The notes beneath the pieces were generated by a model, which was not told the origin of the DNA, did not search any database, and was given only the letters and a program-made list of their open reading frames with translations. 64,000 bases of DNA from Azotobacter vinelandii CA (lineage in GTDB: Bacteria > Pseudomonadota > Gammaproteobacteria > Pseudomonadales > Pseudomonadaceae). The stretch is taken from contig NC_021149.1 of the NCBI RefSeq assembly GCF_000380335.1, forward strand, positions 2,346,501 to 2,410,500, written 5' to 3'. Shown here one piece after another: positions 48,083 to 56,563 of this stretch. Position numbers and translations under genes: made by a program. The first letter of the stretch is position 1. Every line of letters starts with the position of its first letter.

Positions 48083-48625
48083 GTGCGCCCAGCATGGGCG
48101 CACTCTGTGGATGAGAGTTCTGCCGTTAAGTAGGCCCCTCCTGAAAGGGAGGAGTCGGCGGAGACCGTAGTGCTCGCAGGCTGGGCCGGGAAGGCTGGAA
48201 TCTGCGGCGGAGGGCCGAACGAGAGGGCGTGCCCAAAGTCATGTCGATGCCGGGGCCTGCGCCGGAAATCCGCACGAGCGGAGCGGGATGCCGTAGGCCG
48301 GGGGTGAAGTCTCGGGCGGGGTATGCCGTGGCGGAGCCCGGGGCACGCGGCATGACACGGACGACACAGGGGCGGCGCTGCTGGAGGCGATGCTGACGCG
48401 AGAGAGTCTGCGGCAAGCGTTCAAACGGAAGGGATCGGCAGGCGTGGGTAGGCTGGACATCGACCAGACGGCCCGACTGCCGGTGACCGAGTGGCCGCGT
48501 ATCCGGGAGGTGCTGCTGGGGGACGTGCCGGCCGAGTCCGGTGTGACGGGTCGAAGCCTGGCGGCGGCCGGCGCGAGCCGGGGCATTCCGACTGTGGCGG
48601 ATAGGTCGATCCTGCCCCGAACAGA
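48083..48625 (+). mobile_element. Truncated group II intron
   Basis: It begins GTGCG, the group II 5' consensus, with hairpin GTGCGCCCA / TGGGCGCA at the very start. GC-rich structured sequence follows and then an eroded reverse-transcriptase frame. No domain V/VI end is seen, so the 3' part is lost. It starts six bases after the T-tract of a terminator. Confidence 0.65.
48360..48625 (+). pseudogene. Group II intron reverse transcriptase/maturase, N-terminal remnant
   Basis: The readable frame gives LLEAMLTRESLRQAFKRKG, then LDIDQTARLPVTEWPRIREV and later RGIPTVADRS. This is the RT-0/RT-1 order of intron-encoded proteins. Between the last two blocks a shifted frame reads SKPGGGRREPG, the usual PKPGG region. 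So there is at least one frameshift, and everything after RT-1 is absent. Confidence 0.7.
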
Positions 48626-48747
48626 AGGCCGAAGCGCAGGTCGAACTGCTCAGGCTGAGGCAAAGGGGAGCTTTCAAGAGCTAGACGCGGCGAAGTGGAT
48701 CAATAATTCCCCAGATGTAACCGCAAACCAACCCTATAGGACACGAC

Positions 48748-49470
48748 ATGATCGACCTTTCCCACTGGAACCTCACTATTCCCGTCGATGCGGAGATCAT
48801 CCAGACCGAAGATCTGCAGACCTATGCATCGCCATGGTTTATCCGCAATGCCGACGGTTCCATTACCTTCTTCGCTCCGTCGTCAGGTGACGGGATCAAG
48901 TCGACCAAAAACAGCACGTACCCGCGCTCTGAACTCAGGGAAACCTTGCCCAACGGCGACGACGACGAGGCCAACTGGAGCCTCGATAGCGCTCCGGTTC
49001 ACCAACTGAGTGCAACCTTGACGGTCGACTCGCTGCCTGCCTCTGGCAAGGCAATCATCGGCCAATTCCACGGCGAGTCCAATCATCCTCCCTTCAAGCT
49101 CCAAGTCGCGCGGCTGGCCGGCTCGGCCGACACATTCAAGATCAACGTGCAGCACCGGCCGAAGCTGAACGGCAAAGAACTGAGGCCGTCCTTTTCCAGG
49201 CCGTTCAAGCTGGGCGAGGAGTTCTCCTACGATGTGCAGGTCACTTCAACTGGCAAGTTATCTGTGACCATCGATGATGAGACGGTAAGTGGCCAGTTCG
49301 ATATCCGCAGTTACAAGAATGACAAATGGTACGCCAAGGCCGGCATATACAGCCAAGAGATGGTCAGCGGGAAGGGGGCCGGGCGGGCCACCTTCTATGC
49401 GATAGACATGACGCATGGCGACAAGGCTGGGGATAGGCCAGAGCAATCGAGGCGCGAACTCCAGCGCTAG
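48748..49470 (+). CDS. Polysaccharide lyase family 7 (alginate lyase)
   Basis: 240 residues, a single PL7 jelly-roll domain. The three family motifs are present: RSELRE (about 61-66), GQFHGE as the Q-x-H motif (about 106-111) and YAKAGIYSQ. It should cleave alginate by beta-elimination, with Q-F-H rather than Q-I-H leaving the guluronate/mannuronate preference open. There is no signal peptide: the domain begins right at the N-terminus (MIDLSHWNLTIP). AGGA precedes the ATG, and an in-frame TAA about ten codons upstream excludes a longer protein. It lies at the right end of the decayed island. Confidence 0.9.
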   Translation: MIDLSHWNLTIPVDAEIIQTEDLQTYASPWFIRNADGSITFFAPSSGDGIKSTKNSTYPRSELRETLPNGDDDEANWSLDSAPVHQLSATLTVDSLPASGKAIIGQFHGESNHPPFKLQVARLAGSADTFKINVQHRPKLNGKELRPSFSRPFKLGEEFSYDVQVTSTGKLSVTIDDETVSGQFDIRSYKNDKWYAKAGIYSQEMVSGKGAGRATFYAIDMTHGDKAGDRPEQSRRELQR

Positions 49471-49656
49471 AGCGGATCGCCGTACCGAACGGAGGAGGGC
49501 GGTCCCCGGACGGGCGAGATGGGGGATGGCGAAAAAGAGCTCGGGACATTTTTAGGGCGGAAAGCCCGCCGGCATACGCCGTTGTAACGCCATCTATTGA
49601 ATGTATGACCTAGGCGTTTGGCGGCCTGGAGCGGACTGGAGGCCGCATGGGGGGCA

Positions 49657-49670
49657 GAATCCCTCCTCCA
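49657..49670 (+). repeat. Putative attR: second copy of GAATCCCTCCTCCA
   Basis: Exact repeat of the tRNA-Ser segment at 44997-45010. Preceding bases form a weak T-arm-like pairing (GGGGG / CCCTC) without the TTC loop, so it may be the decayed tRNA 3' end. It lies in the 327-base gap between the lyase and flgN, which holds no gene that I can see. Confidence 0.55.
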
Positions 49671-49688
49671 GCGCAAGATCGAATGGAG

Positions 49689-49714
49689 GAAGCCCCCGGC
49701 CCATACGAGGCTTC
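49689..49714. terminator. Terminator-like hairpin beyond flgN
   Basis: A GAAGCC / GGCTTC stem with a long loop is followed by TTCGTTT on the plus strand. A second palindrome GCCTGAAA-G-TTTCAGGC lies at 49725-49741. One or both may end the minus-strand flg transcript. Confidence 0.4.
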
Positions 49715-49797
49715 TTCGTTTCCGGCCTGAAAGTTTCAGGCTGTTTACGGGCGTTGCTTCCCCGATGGTTCGTGGCGCTGTCGGCGTGGTCCGTTTC

Positions 49798-50247
49798 TCA
49801 GCCGGACAGGCCGCCGAGGTTGCCGCCGCGTCGGGTGCGGCCGTCTGGGCCGTAGAGCGAGTGCCCGGCCGCTTCGTGCAGAAAGTTCAGGATGCGCTGG
49901 TTGTGTCCCAGGCGTGTGCGGATGGTGTCACCGTTGAGACGGTTCAGCAGTTGGGCGTGGCCGGCCAGTTCGAGTAACTGTTGCCAGGCGGGAAGGCAGC
50001 CGGCGTCGCTGGCCGCCTGTTCGGCGCCACGGCGTCCCGCGCTATAGCCCAGCCTGGCCTGCGCGTTGCCGCGCTGCTTTTCCAGATGTTCGAGTTCGCC
50101 CAACAGGGTCCGCTTGGCGGCGGCCAGGTCGGCCAGGCGCTGGCCGTCGACGGCCGCCTCGGTGAGGGCCTGGCGCTCTTCCTCGAGTAGTTCGACGAAA
50201 CGCTGCAGAGTCTGGCGCTGGGTTGCGAGGTGCTTGCTCAGGCTCAT
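49798..50247 (-). CDS. flgN: Flagellar export chaperone FlgN
   Basis: 149 residues, mostly helical coiled coil (LATQRQTLQRFVELLEEERQAL). The C-terminal LYGPDGRTRR is a conserved FlgN ending. FlgN binds the hook-filament junction proteins FlgK and FlgL before export; both are encoded nearby. It follows flgM by 24 bases. Confidence 0.9.
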   Translation of the reverse strand: MSLSKHLATQRQTLQRFVELLEEERQALTEAAVDGQRLADLAAAKRTLLGELEHLEKQRGNAQARLGYSAGRRGAEQAASDAGCLPAWQQLLELAGHAQLLNRLNGDTIRTRLGHNQRILNFLHEAAGHSLYGPDGRTRRGGNLGGLSG

Positions 50248-50271
50248 GGAAATCCTTCCGGGTGAAAATGC

Positions 50272-50559
50272 TCAGGCTCCATCGCCGAGCAGTTCGCGGA
50301 CGCTGTCGATCAGTCCTCCGGCGATACGTTCGGCGCGGATCTGCAAACGTCCTTCGCCGATCGCCTGACGGATTTCCACGACGCGGGCCATATCGATGTC
50401 CCGTGTGGCGTCCGTTTCGGCGGACTGGCCGATATGAGCGACGACGGCAGGCGATTCCGTCCGGCTGGCGGGAGCGTCACGCTGGATGCGCGGGCCGGCT
50501 TCCCGGTTGTCGGTCGGTCGTGCGGCTCCCGGCGGAGTGGAGGAGTTGTCGATTTTCAC
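50272..50559 (-). CDS. flgM: Anti-sigma-28 factor FlgM
   Basis: 95 residues. The N-terminal half is disordered and Pro/Ser-rich; the C-terminal half holds the sigma-28-binding helices (DMARVVEIRQAIGEGRLQIRAERIAGGLIDSV). FlgM holds FliA until the hook is complete and FlgM is exported. A sigma-28 promoter sits directly upstream, giving feedback control. Confidence 0.93.
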   Translation of the reverse strand: MKIDNSSTPPGAARPTDNREAGPRIQRDAPASRTESPAVVAHIGQSAETDATRDIDMARVVEIRQAIGEGRLQIRAERIAGGLIDSVRELLGDGA

Positions 50560-50592
50560 GGTGGATTTCTCTCGCAGTGTTTCCGAAATGAA

Positions 50593-50619
50593 CTATCGGC
50601 CCTCCATGGACAAACTTGA
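50593..50619 (-). promoter_or_regulatory. Sigma-28 (FliA) promoter of flgM-flgN
   Basis: Minus-strand TCAAGTTT, an 11-base spacer, then GCCGATAG. This compares with TAAAGTTT-N11-GCCGATAA, with one mismatch in each box and the exact spacing. It lies 34 bases before the flgM ATG. Confidence 0.8.
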
Positions 50620-50659
50620 GTCGTCGCTTCGCGGAAATGCAAAGGCTGAGCGCCGGAAT

Positions 50660-51355
50660 TCACTGGGCGGCCTGCAGCCGGTTGCGGCCGACGACCCTGC
50701 CACGCAGTATTTCCCCCGCTTCGGTGCGCACTCGCACCAGGCTGTCCAGAGCGCCGCTGTCGAGCGCGGTGGCTTTCCGGCTGATGACGAAGCCGGGTCC
50801 CCGGGCTTCGAGGACGACCTGGGCATTGCGCTCGATCAGTTCGGGCGCGCGCAGGGCGCTGCGCTGGAAGGTGCTGCCTTCGGCGATGGCGCGGGTGGCC
50901 TGCATGCCGAGGATCTCGTCGGTGGTAATGGCCGCGTTGCGTGGCAGGCGCTCCAGGCGTCCCCGGCGCATCGCGAGCATGTCCGCCTCGACGGTTTCGC
51001 CGGGTTCTATCGCGCGCCGGGCGATCGCATATTCTCCGAGGATGCCGACGCTGGCCTGCAGGTAGCGGGCGGGCTGGTTCGTGCCGGCGCACTGGACGCC
51101 TATCGCCAGCCGCCCCGACAGGCGCTGGTTCGGTTGCGGCAGGAACGGCCGCGGGTCCTCGCAGTCGGGAAGGGCGGCGGCCGGGCGTTCGAGTTCGATG
51201 CGCAGTTCCTGCCGCTCGCCGGGCGGCAGGCGCTGCACGATCAACTCGCGGACGCGGGTTTCCAGCAGGTCCGGCGCGGCCCAGGCCGGTTGCCAGGCCA
51301 GCAGGCATGGCAGGGCTCCCGTCAGAAGGAAGCGGAGCGGAGGGAGGCTCGACAT
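50660..51355 (-). CDS. flgA: Flagellar P-ring assembly chaperone FlgA
   Basis: 231 residues with a signal peptide (ending near AWQPAWA, about residue 26). A SAF-like domain (AIARRAIEPGETVEADM) and the C-terminal IRGRV-type strand (ILRGRVVGRNRLQAA) match FlgA. It helps FlgI assemble the P ring in the periplasm. It is divergent from flgB with 159 bases between; flgM lies 100 bases downstream. Confidence 0.92.
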   Translation of the reverse strand: MSSLPPLRFLLTGALPCLLAWQPAWAAPDLLETRVRELIVQRLPPGERQELRIELERPAAALPDCEDPRPFLPQPNQRLSGRLAIGVQCAGTNQPARYLQASVGILGEYAIARRAIEPGETVEADMLAMRRGRLERLPRNAAITTDEILGMQATRAIAEGSTFQRSALRAPELIERNAQVVLEARGPGFVISRKATALDSGALDSLVRVRTEAGEILRGRVVGRNRLQAAQ

Positions 51356-51514
51356 GCGGTTGTTCCGTCGGCGGCGGGACGGGAATTCTAGGGAGTCCGG
51401 CGCCGGGACAAAAGGGTGGAATTGCTTGGTAAATGCGAGCCTGTTTCCGCCTTTGCCCCGAAAGGCATGCTGTTACTTTGCCATCAATCGAATGATCGTC
51501 AGGGGAATCGCAGC

Positions 51515-51925
51515 ATGTTCGACAAGCTCGACGCCACGTTGCGCTTTCAACAGGAAGCCTTGAATCTGCGCAGCGAGCGCCATCAGGTGCTGGCCGCCAA
51601 CGTCGCCAATGCCGATACGCCGGAGTTCCGGGCGCGTGACTTCGACTTTTCCCGCGAGCTGGCCAAGGCCGTCAAGGACGGGCGGGGTGCTTCCTCCATG
51701 AGCCTGGCGACCACCTCGTCGCGGCATCTGCAGGGCACCTCGACGACCTTCGCGGTGCGCGAGCTGCTGTACCGGGTTCCCGACCAGCCCAGCCTGGACG
51801 GCAACACCGTGGACATGGATCGCGAGCGGGCCCAGTTCGTCGACAACACGGTGCGCTACCAGGCCAGCCTGACCTTCCTGGACAGTCGCCTGCAAGGGCT
51901 CAAGACGGCCATGCAGCCGGAGTGA
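51515..51925 (+). CDS. flgB: Flagellar proximal rod protein FlgB
   Basis: 136 residues. The flagellar rod signature is VLAANVANADTPEFRARDFDF near residues 28-48, and the C-terminal helix VRYQASLTFLDSRLQGLKTA is present. The start follows AGGGGAAT. It opens the ten-gene run flgB to flgL. Confidence 0.95.
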   Translation: MFDKLDATLRFQQEALNLRSERHQVLAANVANADTPEFRARDFDFSRELAKAVKDGRGASSMSLATTSSRHLQGTSTTFAVRELLYRVPDQPSLDGNTVDMDRERAQFVDNTVRYQASLTFLDSRLQGLKTAMQPE

Positions 51926-51936
51926 GGTAGGACAGC

Positions 51937-52344
51937 ATGTCGATGTTCAACATCTTCGATATCGCCGGTTCGGCATTGAGCGCGCAGTCGCAGCGCATGA
52001 ACGTGACCGCCAGCAACCTGGCCAACGTGGACAGTGTCGGCAGCGAGGATGGCCAGGCCTATCGCGCCAAGCAGGTGCTGTTCGAAAGCATGGCCCGCGG
52101 GCGTTCCGACACCGGTGGGGTGCGGGTGGTGCAGGTCGTGGAGGACCCCTCGCCGTTGCGCCAGGAATATCGTCCCGAACACCCGCTGGCCAACGAAGAG
52201 GGCTACGTGAGCCTGCCCAACGTCGAGCCCGTGCACGAAATGGTCAACATGATCGCCGCCTCGCGTTCCTACCAGGCCAACGTGGAGGTGATGAACACCA
52301 GCAAGCAGATGCTGCTGAAAACCCTGACTCTCGGCGAGGGCTGA
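51937..52344 (+). CDS. flgC: Flagellar proximal rod protein FlgC
   Basis: 135 residues. Signature: [22 protein letters not shown], with C-terminal [25 protein letters not shown]. It lies 11 bases after flgB. Confidence 0.96.
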   Translation: MSMFNIFDIAGSALSAQSQRMNVTASNLANVDSVGSEDGQAYRAKQVLFESMARGRSDTGGVRVVQVVEDPSPLRQEYRPEHPLANEEGYVSLPNVEPVHEMVNMIAASRSYQANVEVMNTSKQMLLKTLTLGEG

Positions 52345-52352
52345 ATTCTTCC

Positions 52353-53021
52353 ATGAGCACCATCGACACTTCGGTCGTCAGCGCCATCAACGGCACCACA
52401 AGCACGACGCAGAGCGCCAGCACCTCCGACGAACTGCGGGAAAACTTCATGACCCTGCTGATCGCGCAACTGCAGAACCAGGACCCGCTGAAGCCCATGG
52501 AGAACGCCGAGCTGACCTCGCAGCTGGCGCAGATCAACACCCTGAACGGCATCGAGGAACTGAACGCCACGCTGGAAGGCATCACCGGCCAGATCGACGA
52601 GACCCAGGCCCTGCAGGCCGCGGCGCTGGTCGGTCACGGCGTGCTGGTGTCGGGCAGCCAGGTGCTGGTCGGCAGCGAGGAGGCCACGCCGTTCGGCATC
52701 GAGCTGGATCAGGCCGCCGATTCGGTCAAGGTGACCCTGACCGACAGCAGCGGCACCGTGGTGCGCCAGTTCGACCTGGGCGCTCTCGATGCCGGCGTGC
52801 ACTCCTTCAACTGGGACGCCCTCCTGGAGGATGGCAGCGCGGCTCCGGACGGCGCCTACAAGGTGACGGTCGAGGCCCTTGCCGACGGCGAGACGCTGTC
52901 CGCCACCACCCTGAGCTATGCCCTGGTCGGCGGCGTGACCCGTACCGACAGCGGTCCGTTGCTGGATCTGGGCGCTCTCCAGGGGCAGGTCAGCCTGCAG
53001 GACGTCCGCCAGATTCTCTGA
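52353..53021 (+). CDS. flgD: Flagellar hook-capping scaffold FlgD
   Basis: 222 residues. The N-terminal region has ELRENFMTLLIAQLQNQDPLKPMENAELTSQLAQ, the FlgD hallmark. FlgD-Ig/tudor-like domains follow (LDAGVHSFNWDALLEDGSAAPDGAYK). It caps the growing hook and is later replaced by FlgK. Confidence 0.95.
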   Translation: MSTIDTSVVSAINGTTSTTQSASTSDELRENFMTLLIAQLQNQDPLKPMENAELTSQLAQINTLNGIEELNATLEGITGQIDETQALQAAALVGHGVLVSGSQVLVGSEEATPFGIELDQAADSVKVTLTDSSGTVVRQFDLGALDAGVHSFNWDALLEDGSAAPDGAYKVTVEALADGETLSATTLSYALVGGVTRTDSGPLLDLGALQGQVSLQDVRQIL

Positions 53022-53103
53022 GCCGCCGCCAATTTCTCGACGTTTTTCACGTTCGCCGCCGCCCGCCGGGTGCTCGGCCGCCTCAACCATCACGGAGCAG
53101 ATC

Positions 53104-54255
53104 ATGGGCTTTTCCCAGGCACTCAGCGGCCTCAACGCCGCCTCCAGCAACCTCAACGTGGTCAGCAACAACATCGCCAACTCGCAGACCGTCGGGTTCA
53201 AGAGTTCCACCACCCAGTTCGCCGATGTCTACGCCAGCTCCAGGGTCGGCCTGGGCGTCCAGGTCGCCGGGGTGGTGCAGAACTTCACCTCGGGCAACCT
53301 GGAAACCACCGACCGCAGTCTGGACCTGGCGATCAGCGGCTCGGGCTTCTTCCGTTTCGAACAGGCCGGCCAGGTGGTCTATTCGCGCAACGGGCAACTG
53401 ACCCTGACTCCCGAGGGTTACCTGCAGAACGCCCAGGGCGCACGCCTGCTGGGCTCCAACGGGGCCATCCAGATTCCCGCCGACGGCCTGCAGGCCCAGC
53501 CGACCACGGAATTCGACGCGACGCTCAACCTGGATTCCGGCTCGGACGTGATCACCGCCGCCTTCGATGCGACCGACGAGAACACCTATTCCTATGCGAA
53601 TACCGCCACGGTGTTCGACTCGCTGGGCAACTCCCACGAACTGACCCTCTACTTCACCAAGACCGGGACCAACGAGTGGGCGGTCAATGCCGCCCTCGAT
53701 GGCGCGGTTTCCGCCAGTGCCGCGCAGGCGCTCGAGTTCACCACCAGCGGCCTGCTCGACGGCTATACGCCGACCAGCTTCGACTTCGCCATGACCAATG
53801 GCGCCGCGGACATCAGCTTCGAACTCGACCTGACCGGCAGCACCCAGTTCGGCAACGACTTCGAGGTGTCCAGCCTTGACCAGGACGGCTACACCGCCGG
53901 CAGCCTGGTGGGTTTCACCATCGAGGAGAACGGCAACGTCGTCGGCAACTATTCCAACGAACAGTCGCTGGTGGTCGGGCAGATCCAACTGGCCACCTTC
54001 CGCAGCCCGGAGGGCCTGCAGCCGGTGGGCGACAACGCCTGGGTGGAAACCGCGGCCTCCGGGCAACCGCTGGTGGGTACGGCCGGCAACGGCCAGTTCG
54101 GCTCCCTGGAGAGCGGCGTGGTGGAGGCTTCCAACGTCGATCTGACCAAGGAATTGGTGAACCTGATCATCGCCCAGCGCAACTTCCAGGCCAACGCCCA
54201 GTCGGTTTCGACCCAGAGCGAAGTGCTCGAACAGGCGGTCAACCTCGGCCGCTGA
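53104..54255 (+). CDS. flgE: Flagellar hook protein FlgE
   Basis: 383 residues. The N-terminal ALSGLNAASSNLNVVSNNIANSQTVGFKSS and C-terminal LTKELVNLIIAQRNFQANAQSVSTQ sequences are the paired rod/hook helices. The middle contains the hook D1/D2 domains. It is shorter than many polar-flagellum FlgE proteins. It lies 82 bases after flgD. Confidence 0.95.
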   Translation: MGFSQALSGLNAASSNLNVVSNNIANSQTVGFKSSTTQFADVYASSRVGLGVQVAGVVQNFTSGNLETTDRSLDLAISGSGFFRFEQAGQVVYSRNGQLTLTPEGYLQNAQGARLLGSNGAIQIPADGLQAQPTTEFDATLNLDSGSDVITAAFDATDENTYSYANTATVFDSLGNSHELTLYFTKTGTNEWAVNAALDGAVSASAAQALEFTTSGLLDGYTPTSFDFAMTNGAADISFELDLTGSTQFGNDFEVSSLDQDGYTAGSLVGFTIEENGNVVGNYSNEQSLVVGQIQLATFRSPEGLQPVGDNAWVETAASGQPLVGTAGNGQFGSLESGVVEASNVDLTKELVNLIIAQRNFQANAQSVSTQSEVLEQAVNLGR

Positions 54256-54268
54256 CGGAGCCTGATCC

Positions 54269-55024
54269 ATGGATCGCATGTTGTTCACCGCCATGAGCGG
54301 CGCCAAGCAGAGTCTCGACCAGCAGGCGGTGGTCGCGCACAACCTGGCCAACGCGGTGACTCCGGGTTTCCGCGCCCAGTTGATGGAGCTGCAGGCCGTT
54401 CCGGTCGACGGCGAGGGGCTGCCGACCCGCGTCTCGGTGCGTGCCACCACCTCCGGCGTCGATTTCAGCCAGGGGCCGGTCACCCGCACCGGCCGTCCCT
54501 TGGACGTGGCGCTCGACGGCAATGCCTGGCTGGCGATACAGGCCGCCGACGGCAGCGAGGCCTATACCCGGCGTGGCGACGTGCAGATCGACGGCAACGG
54601 CCTGATGACGGTGGCCGGCCATCCGCTGATCGGCGACGGCGGCCCCCTGACGGTGCCCCTGGGCAGCCAGGTGAGCATCGGCGCCGACGGTACCGTCAGC
54701 GTGGTGGAGGAGGGGCAGGACCCCGACACCAGTGCCGTGGTGGCCCGCCTGAAGCTGGTCAGCGCCGCTCCCGGAGAGCTGGAGCGCGGCGAGGACGGCC
54801 TGTTCCGCGCGCCTCCGGACGATACCGGCGTCTCCCAGCCGCTGGCGGTCGACGAGACCGCCCGGCTGGTCACCGGAGCCCTGGAGGGGAGCAACGTCAG
54901 CGCCACCGAAGCCATGGTGGCGATGATCGACAACGCGCGGCGCTACGAGATGCAGATGAAGGCCATCGACAGCGCCGACGACAACGCCCAGCGCGCCAAC
55001 GCCCTGCTGTCCCTGCAGGGCTGA
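54269..55024 (+). CDS. flgF: Flagellar proximal rod protein FlgF
   Basis: 251 residues. The N-terminus MDRMLFTAMSGAKQSLDQQ, followed by AVVAHNLANAVTPGFRAQLM, is typical of FlgF. The C-terminal helix EAMVAMIDNARRYEMQMKA is present. Thirteen bases after flgE. Confidence 0.95.
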   Translation: MDRMLFTAMSGAKQSLDQQAVVAHNLANAVTPGFRAQLMELQAVPVDGEGLPTRVSVRATTSGVDFSQGPVTRTGRPLDVALDGNAWLAIQAADGSEAYTRRGDVQIDGNGLMTVAGHPLIGDGGPLTVPLGSQVSIGADGTVSVVEEGQDPDTSAVVARLKLVSAAPGELERGEDGLFRAPPDDTGVSQPLAVDETARLVTGALEGSNVSATEAMVAMIDNARRYEMQMKAIDSADDNAQRANALLSLQG

Positions 55025-55073
55025 CGGGCATACGCGGCCGTCGCGGCGGCCGTGAACGGAGGAAGATTCACCG

Positions 55074-55856
55074 ATGATCAGATCGTTGTGGACGGCCAAG
55101 ACCGGCCTGGAGTCCCAGCAGGTGCAGATGGACGTGATCGCCAACAACCTGGCGAACGTCGCGACCAACGGTTTCAAGCGCACGCGGGCGGTTTTCGAGG
55201 ACCTGCTGTATCAGAACCTGCGCCAGCCCGGTGCCGACAACACCACCCAGACCAAGCTGCCGTCCGGCCTGCAGATCGGCACCGGCGTGCGTCCGGTGGC
55301 CACCGAGCGCCTGCACTCCCAGGGCAACCTGCAGGGCACCGAGAACTCGAACGACCTGGCGATCAACGGCAAGGGCTTCTTCCAGGTCGAGCTGCCCGAC
55401 GGCACCACCGCCTACACTCGCGACGGCAGCTTCCAGCTCGACGAGAACGGCCAGATGGTCACTTCCAGCGGCTACCTGCTGATGGGCGGAATCACCATTC
55501 CCGAGAATGCCCTGTCGGTGACCGTCAGCCAGGACGGCATCGTCTCGGTGACCCAGCCGGGCAACGCCCAGGCCAACCAGGTCGGCCAGCTCAACCTGGC
55601 GCTGTTCATCAACCCGGCCGGCCTGCAGAGCGTCGGCGAGAACCTCTACCTGGAAACCGCCAGCTCGGGTGCGCCCAACGAGAATATCCCCGGAACCAAC
55701 GGGGCCGGCCGTCTCTACCAGGGTTACGTGGAAACCTCCAACGTCAACGTGGTGGAAGAGATGGTCAGCATGATCCAGACCCAGCGCGCCTACGAGATCA
55801 ACAGCAAGGCCGTGGAAACCTCGGACGAGATGCTCGCGCGTCTGACCCAGCTATAA
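55074..55856 (+). CDS. flgG: Flagellar distal rod protein FlgG
   Basis: 260 residues, the standard length. N-terminus [20 protein letters not shown], then [19 protein letters not shown]. The C-terminus has [20 protein letters not shown]. The ATG follows GGAGGAAG. Confidence 0.97.
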   Translation: MIRSLWTAKTGLESQQVQMDVIANNLANVATNGFKRTRAVFEDLLYQNLRQPGADNTTQTKLPSGLQIGTGVRPVATERLHSQGNLQGTENSNDLAINGKGFFQVELPDGTTAYTRDGSFQLDENGQMVTSSGYLLMGGITIPENALSVTVSQDGIVSVTQPGNAQANQVGQLNLALFINPAGLQSVGENLYLETASSGAPNENIPGTNGAGRLYQGYVETSNVNVVEEMVSMIQTQRAYEINSKAVETSDEMLARLTQL

Positions 55857-55864
55857 GCAAGCGC

Positions 55865-56563
55865 ATGGCAAGGAATAATCGAGTGCTTCGTGCATGGCGG
55901 CTTCTCCCGGCCCGCGCCCTGCCGCTGGCCGCGCTGCTCCTGGCGGCCGGCTGCGCGCAACTGCCGCGGACCTCGGTGGTCAAGGACCAGCCGCTGGAGG
56001 TGCCGCAGATGCCGCTCAGGCAGGCCAACGGCTCCATCTTCCAGGTCGGTCACATCTACCAGCCGCTGTTCGAGGACCGCCGGCCGCGGATGATCGGCGA
56101 CATCCTGACCATAGTGCTCAACGAGCAGGTCAGCGCCAGCAAGAACTCGGCCTCCAACGCCAACCGTTCCTCGGGCATGTCGCTGGGCTTCTCCACGACC
56201 TCGGACAAGCCGGAGAAGGTCGGCGAGTTCGGCGCCGAGGCCTCGGGCGACAACGACTTTTCCGGCAGCGGCGGCTCGCGGGCGAACAACTCCTTCACCG
56301 GCACCATCACCGTGACCGTGCAGCAGGTGATGCCCAACGGCAACCTGCGCGTGGTCGGCGAAAAACAGATCGCCATCAATCAGGGAACCGAGTACATCCG
56401 CTTCTCCGGCCTGGTCAATCCGCGCACCATCACCGTACAGAACACGGTGTCCTCGACCCTGGTGTCCATGGCCCGCATCGAATACGTGGGCGACGGCTAC
56501 ATCAACGAGGCCCAGCACATGGGCTGGCTGCAGCGCTTCTTCCTCAACGTCTCTCCCTTCTGA
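55865..56563 (+). CDS. flgH: Flagellar L-ring lipoprotein FlgH
   Basis: 232 residues. A lipoprotein signal peptide with lipobox LLAAGC (Cys about 29) anchors it in the outer membrane. Conserved FlgH segments: [22 protein letters not shown], then [20 protein letters not shown] and [16 protein letters not shown] at the end. The stop overlaps the flgI start. Confidence 0.95.
   Translation: MARNNRVLRAWRLLPARALPLAALLLAAGCAQLPRTSVVKDQPLEVPQMPLRQANGSIFQVGHIYQPLFEDRRPRMIGDILTIVLNEQVSASKNSASNANRSSGMSLGFSTTSDKPEKVGEFGAEASGDNDFSGSGGSRANNSFTGTITVTVQQVMPNGNLRVVGEKQIAINQGTEYIRFSGLVNPRTITVQNTVSSTLVSMARIEYVGDGYINEAQHMGWLQRFFLNVSPF

Noticed and set aside
48390-48890. Single intact 166-residue gene
   Set aside because: Its first part is a frameshifted maturase remnant and its last part overlaps the PL7 lyase in another frame, so it is not one gene.
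51356-51514. Sigma-54 promoter before flgB
   Set aside because: GG and GC pairs occur but not at the required 10-base spacing; nothing convincing.
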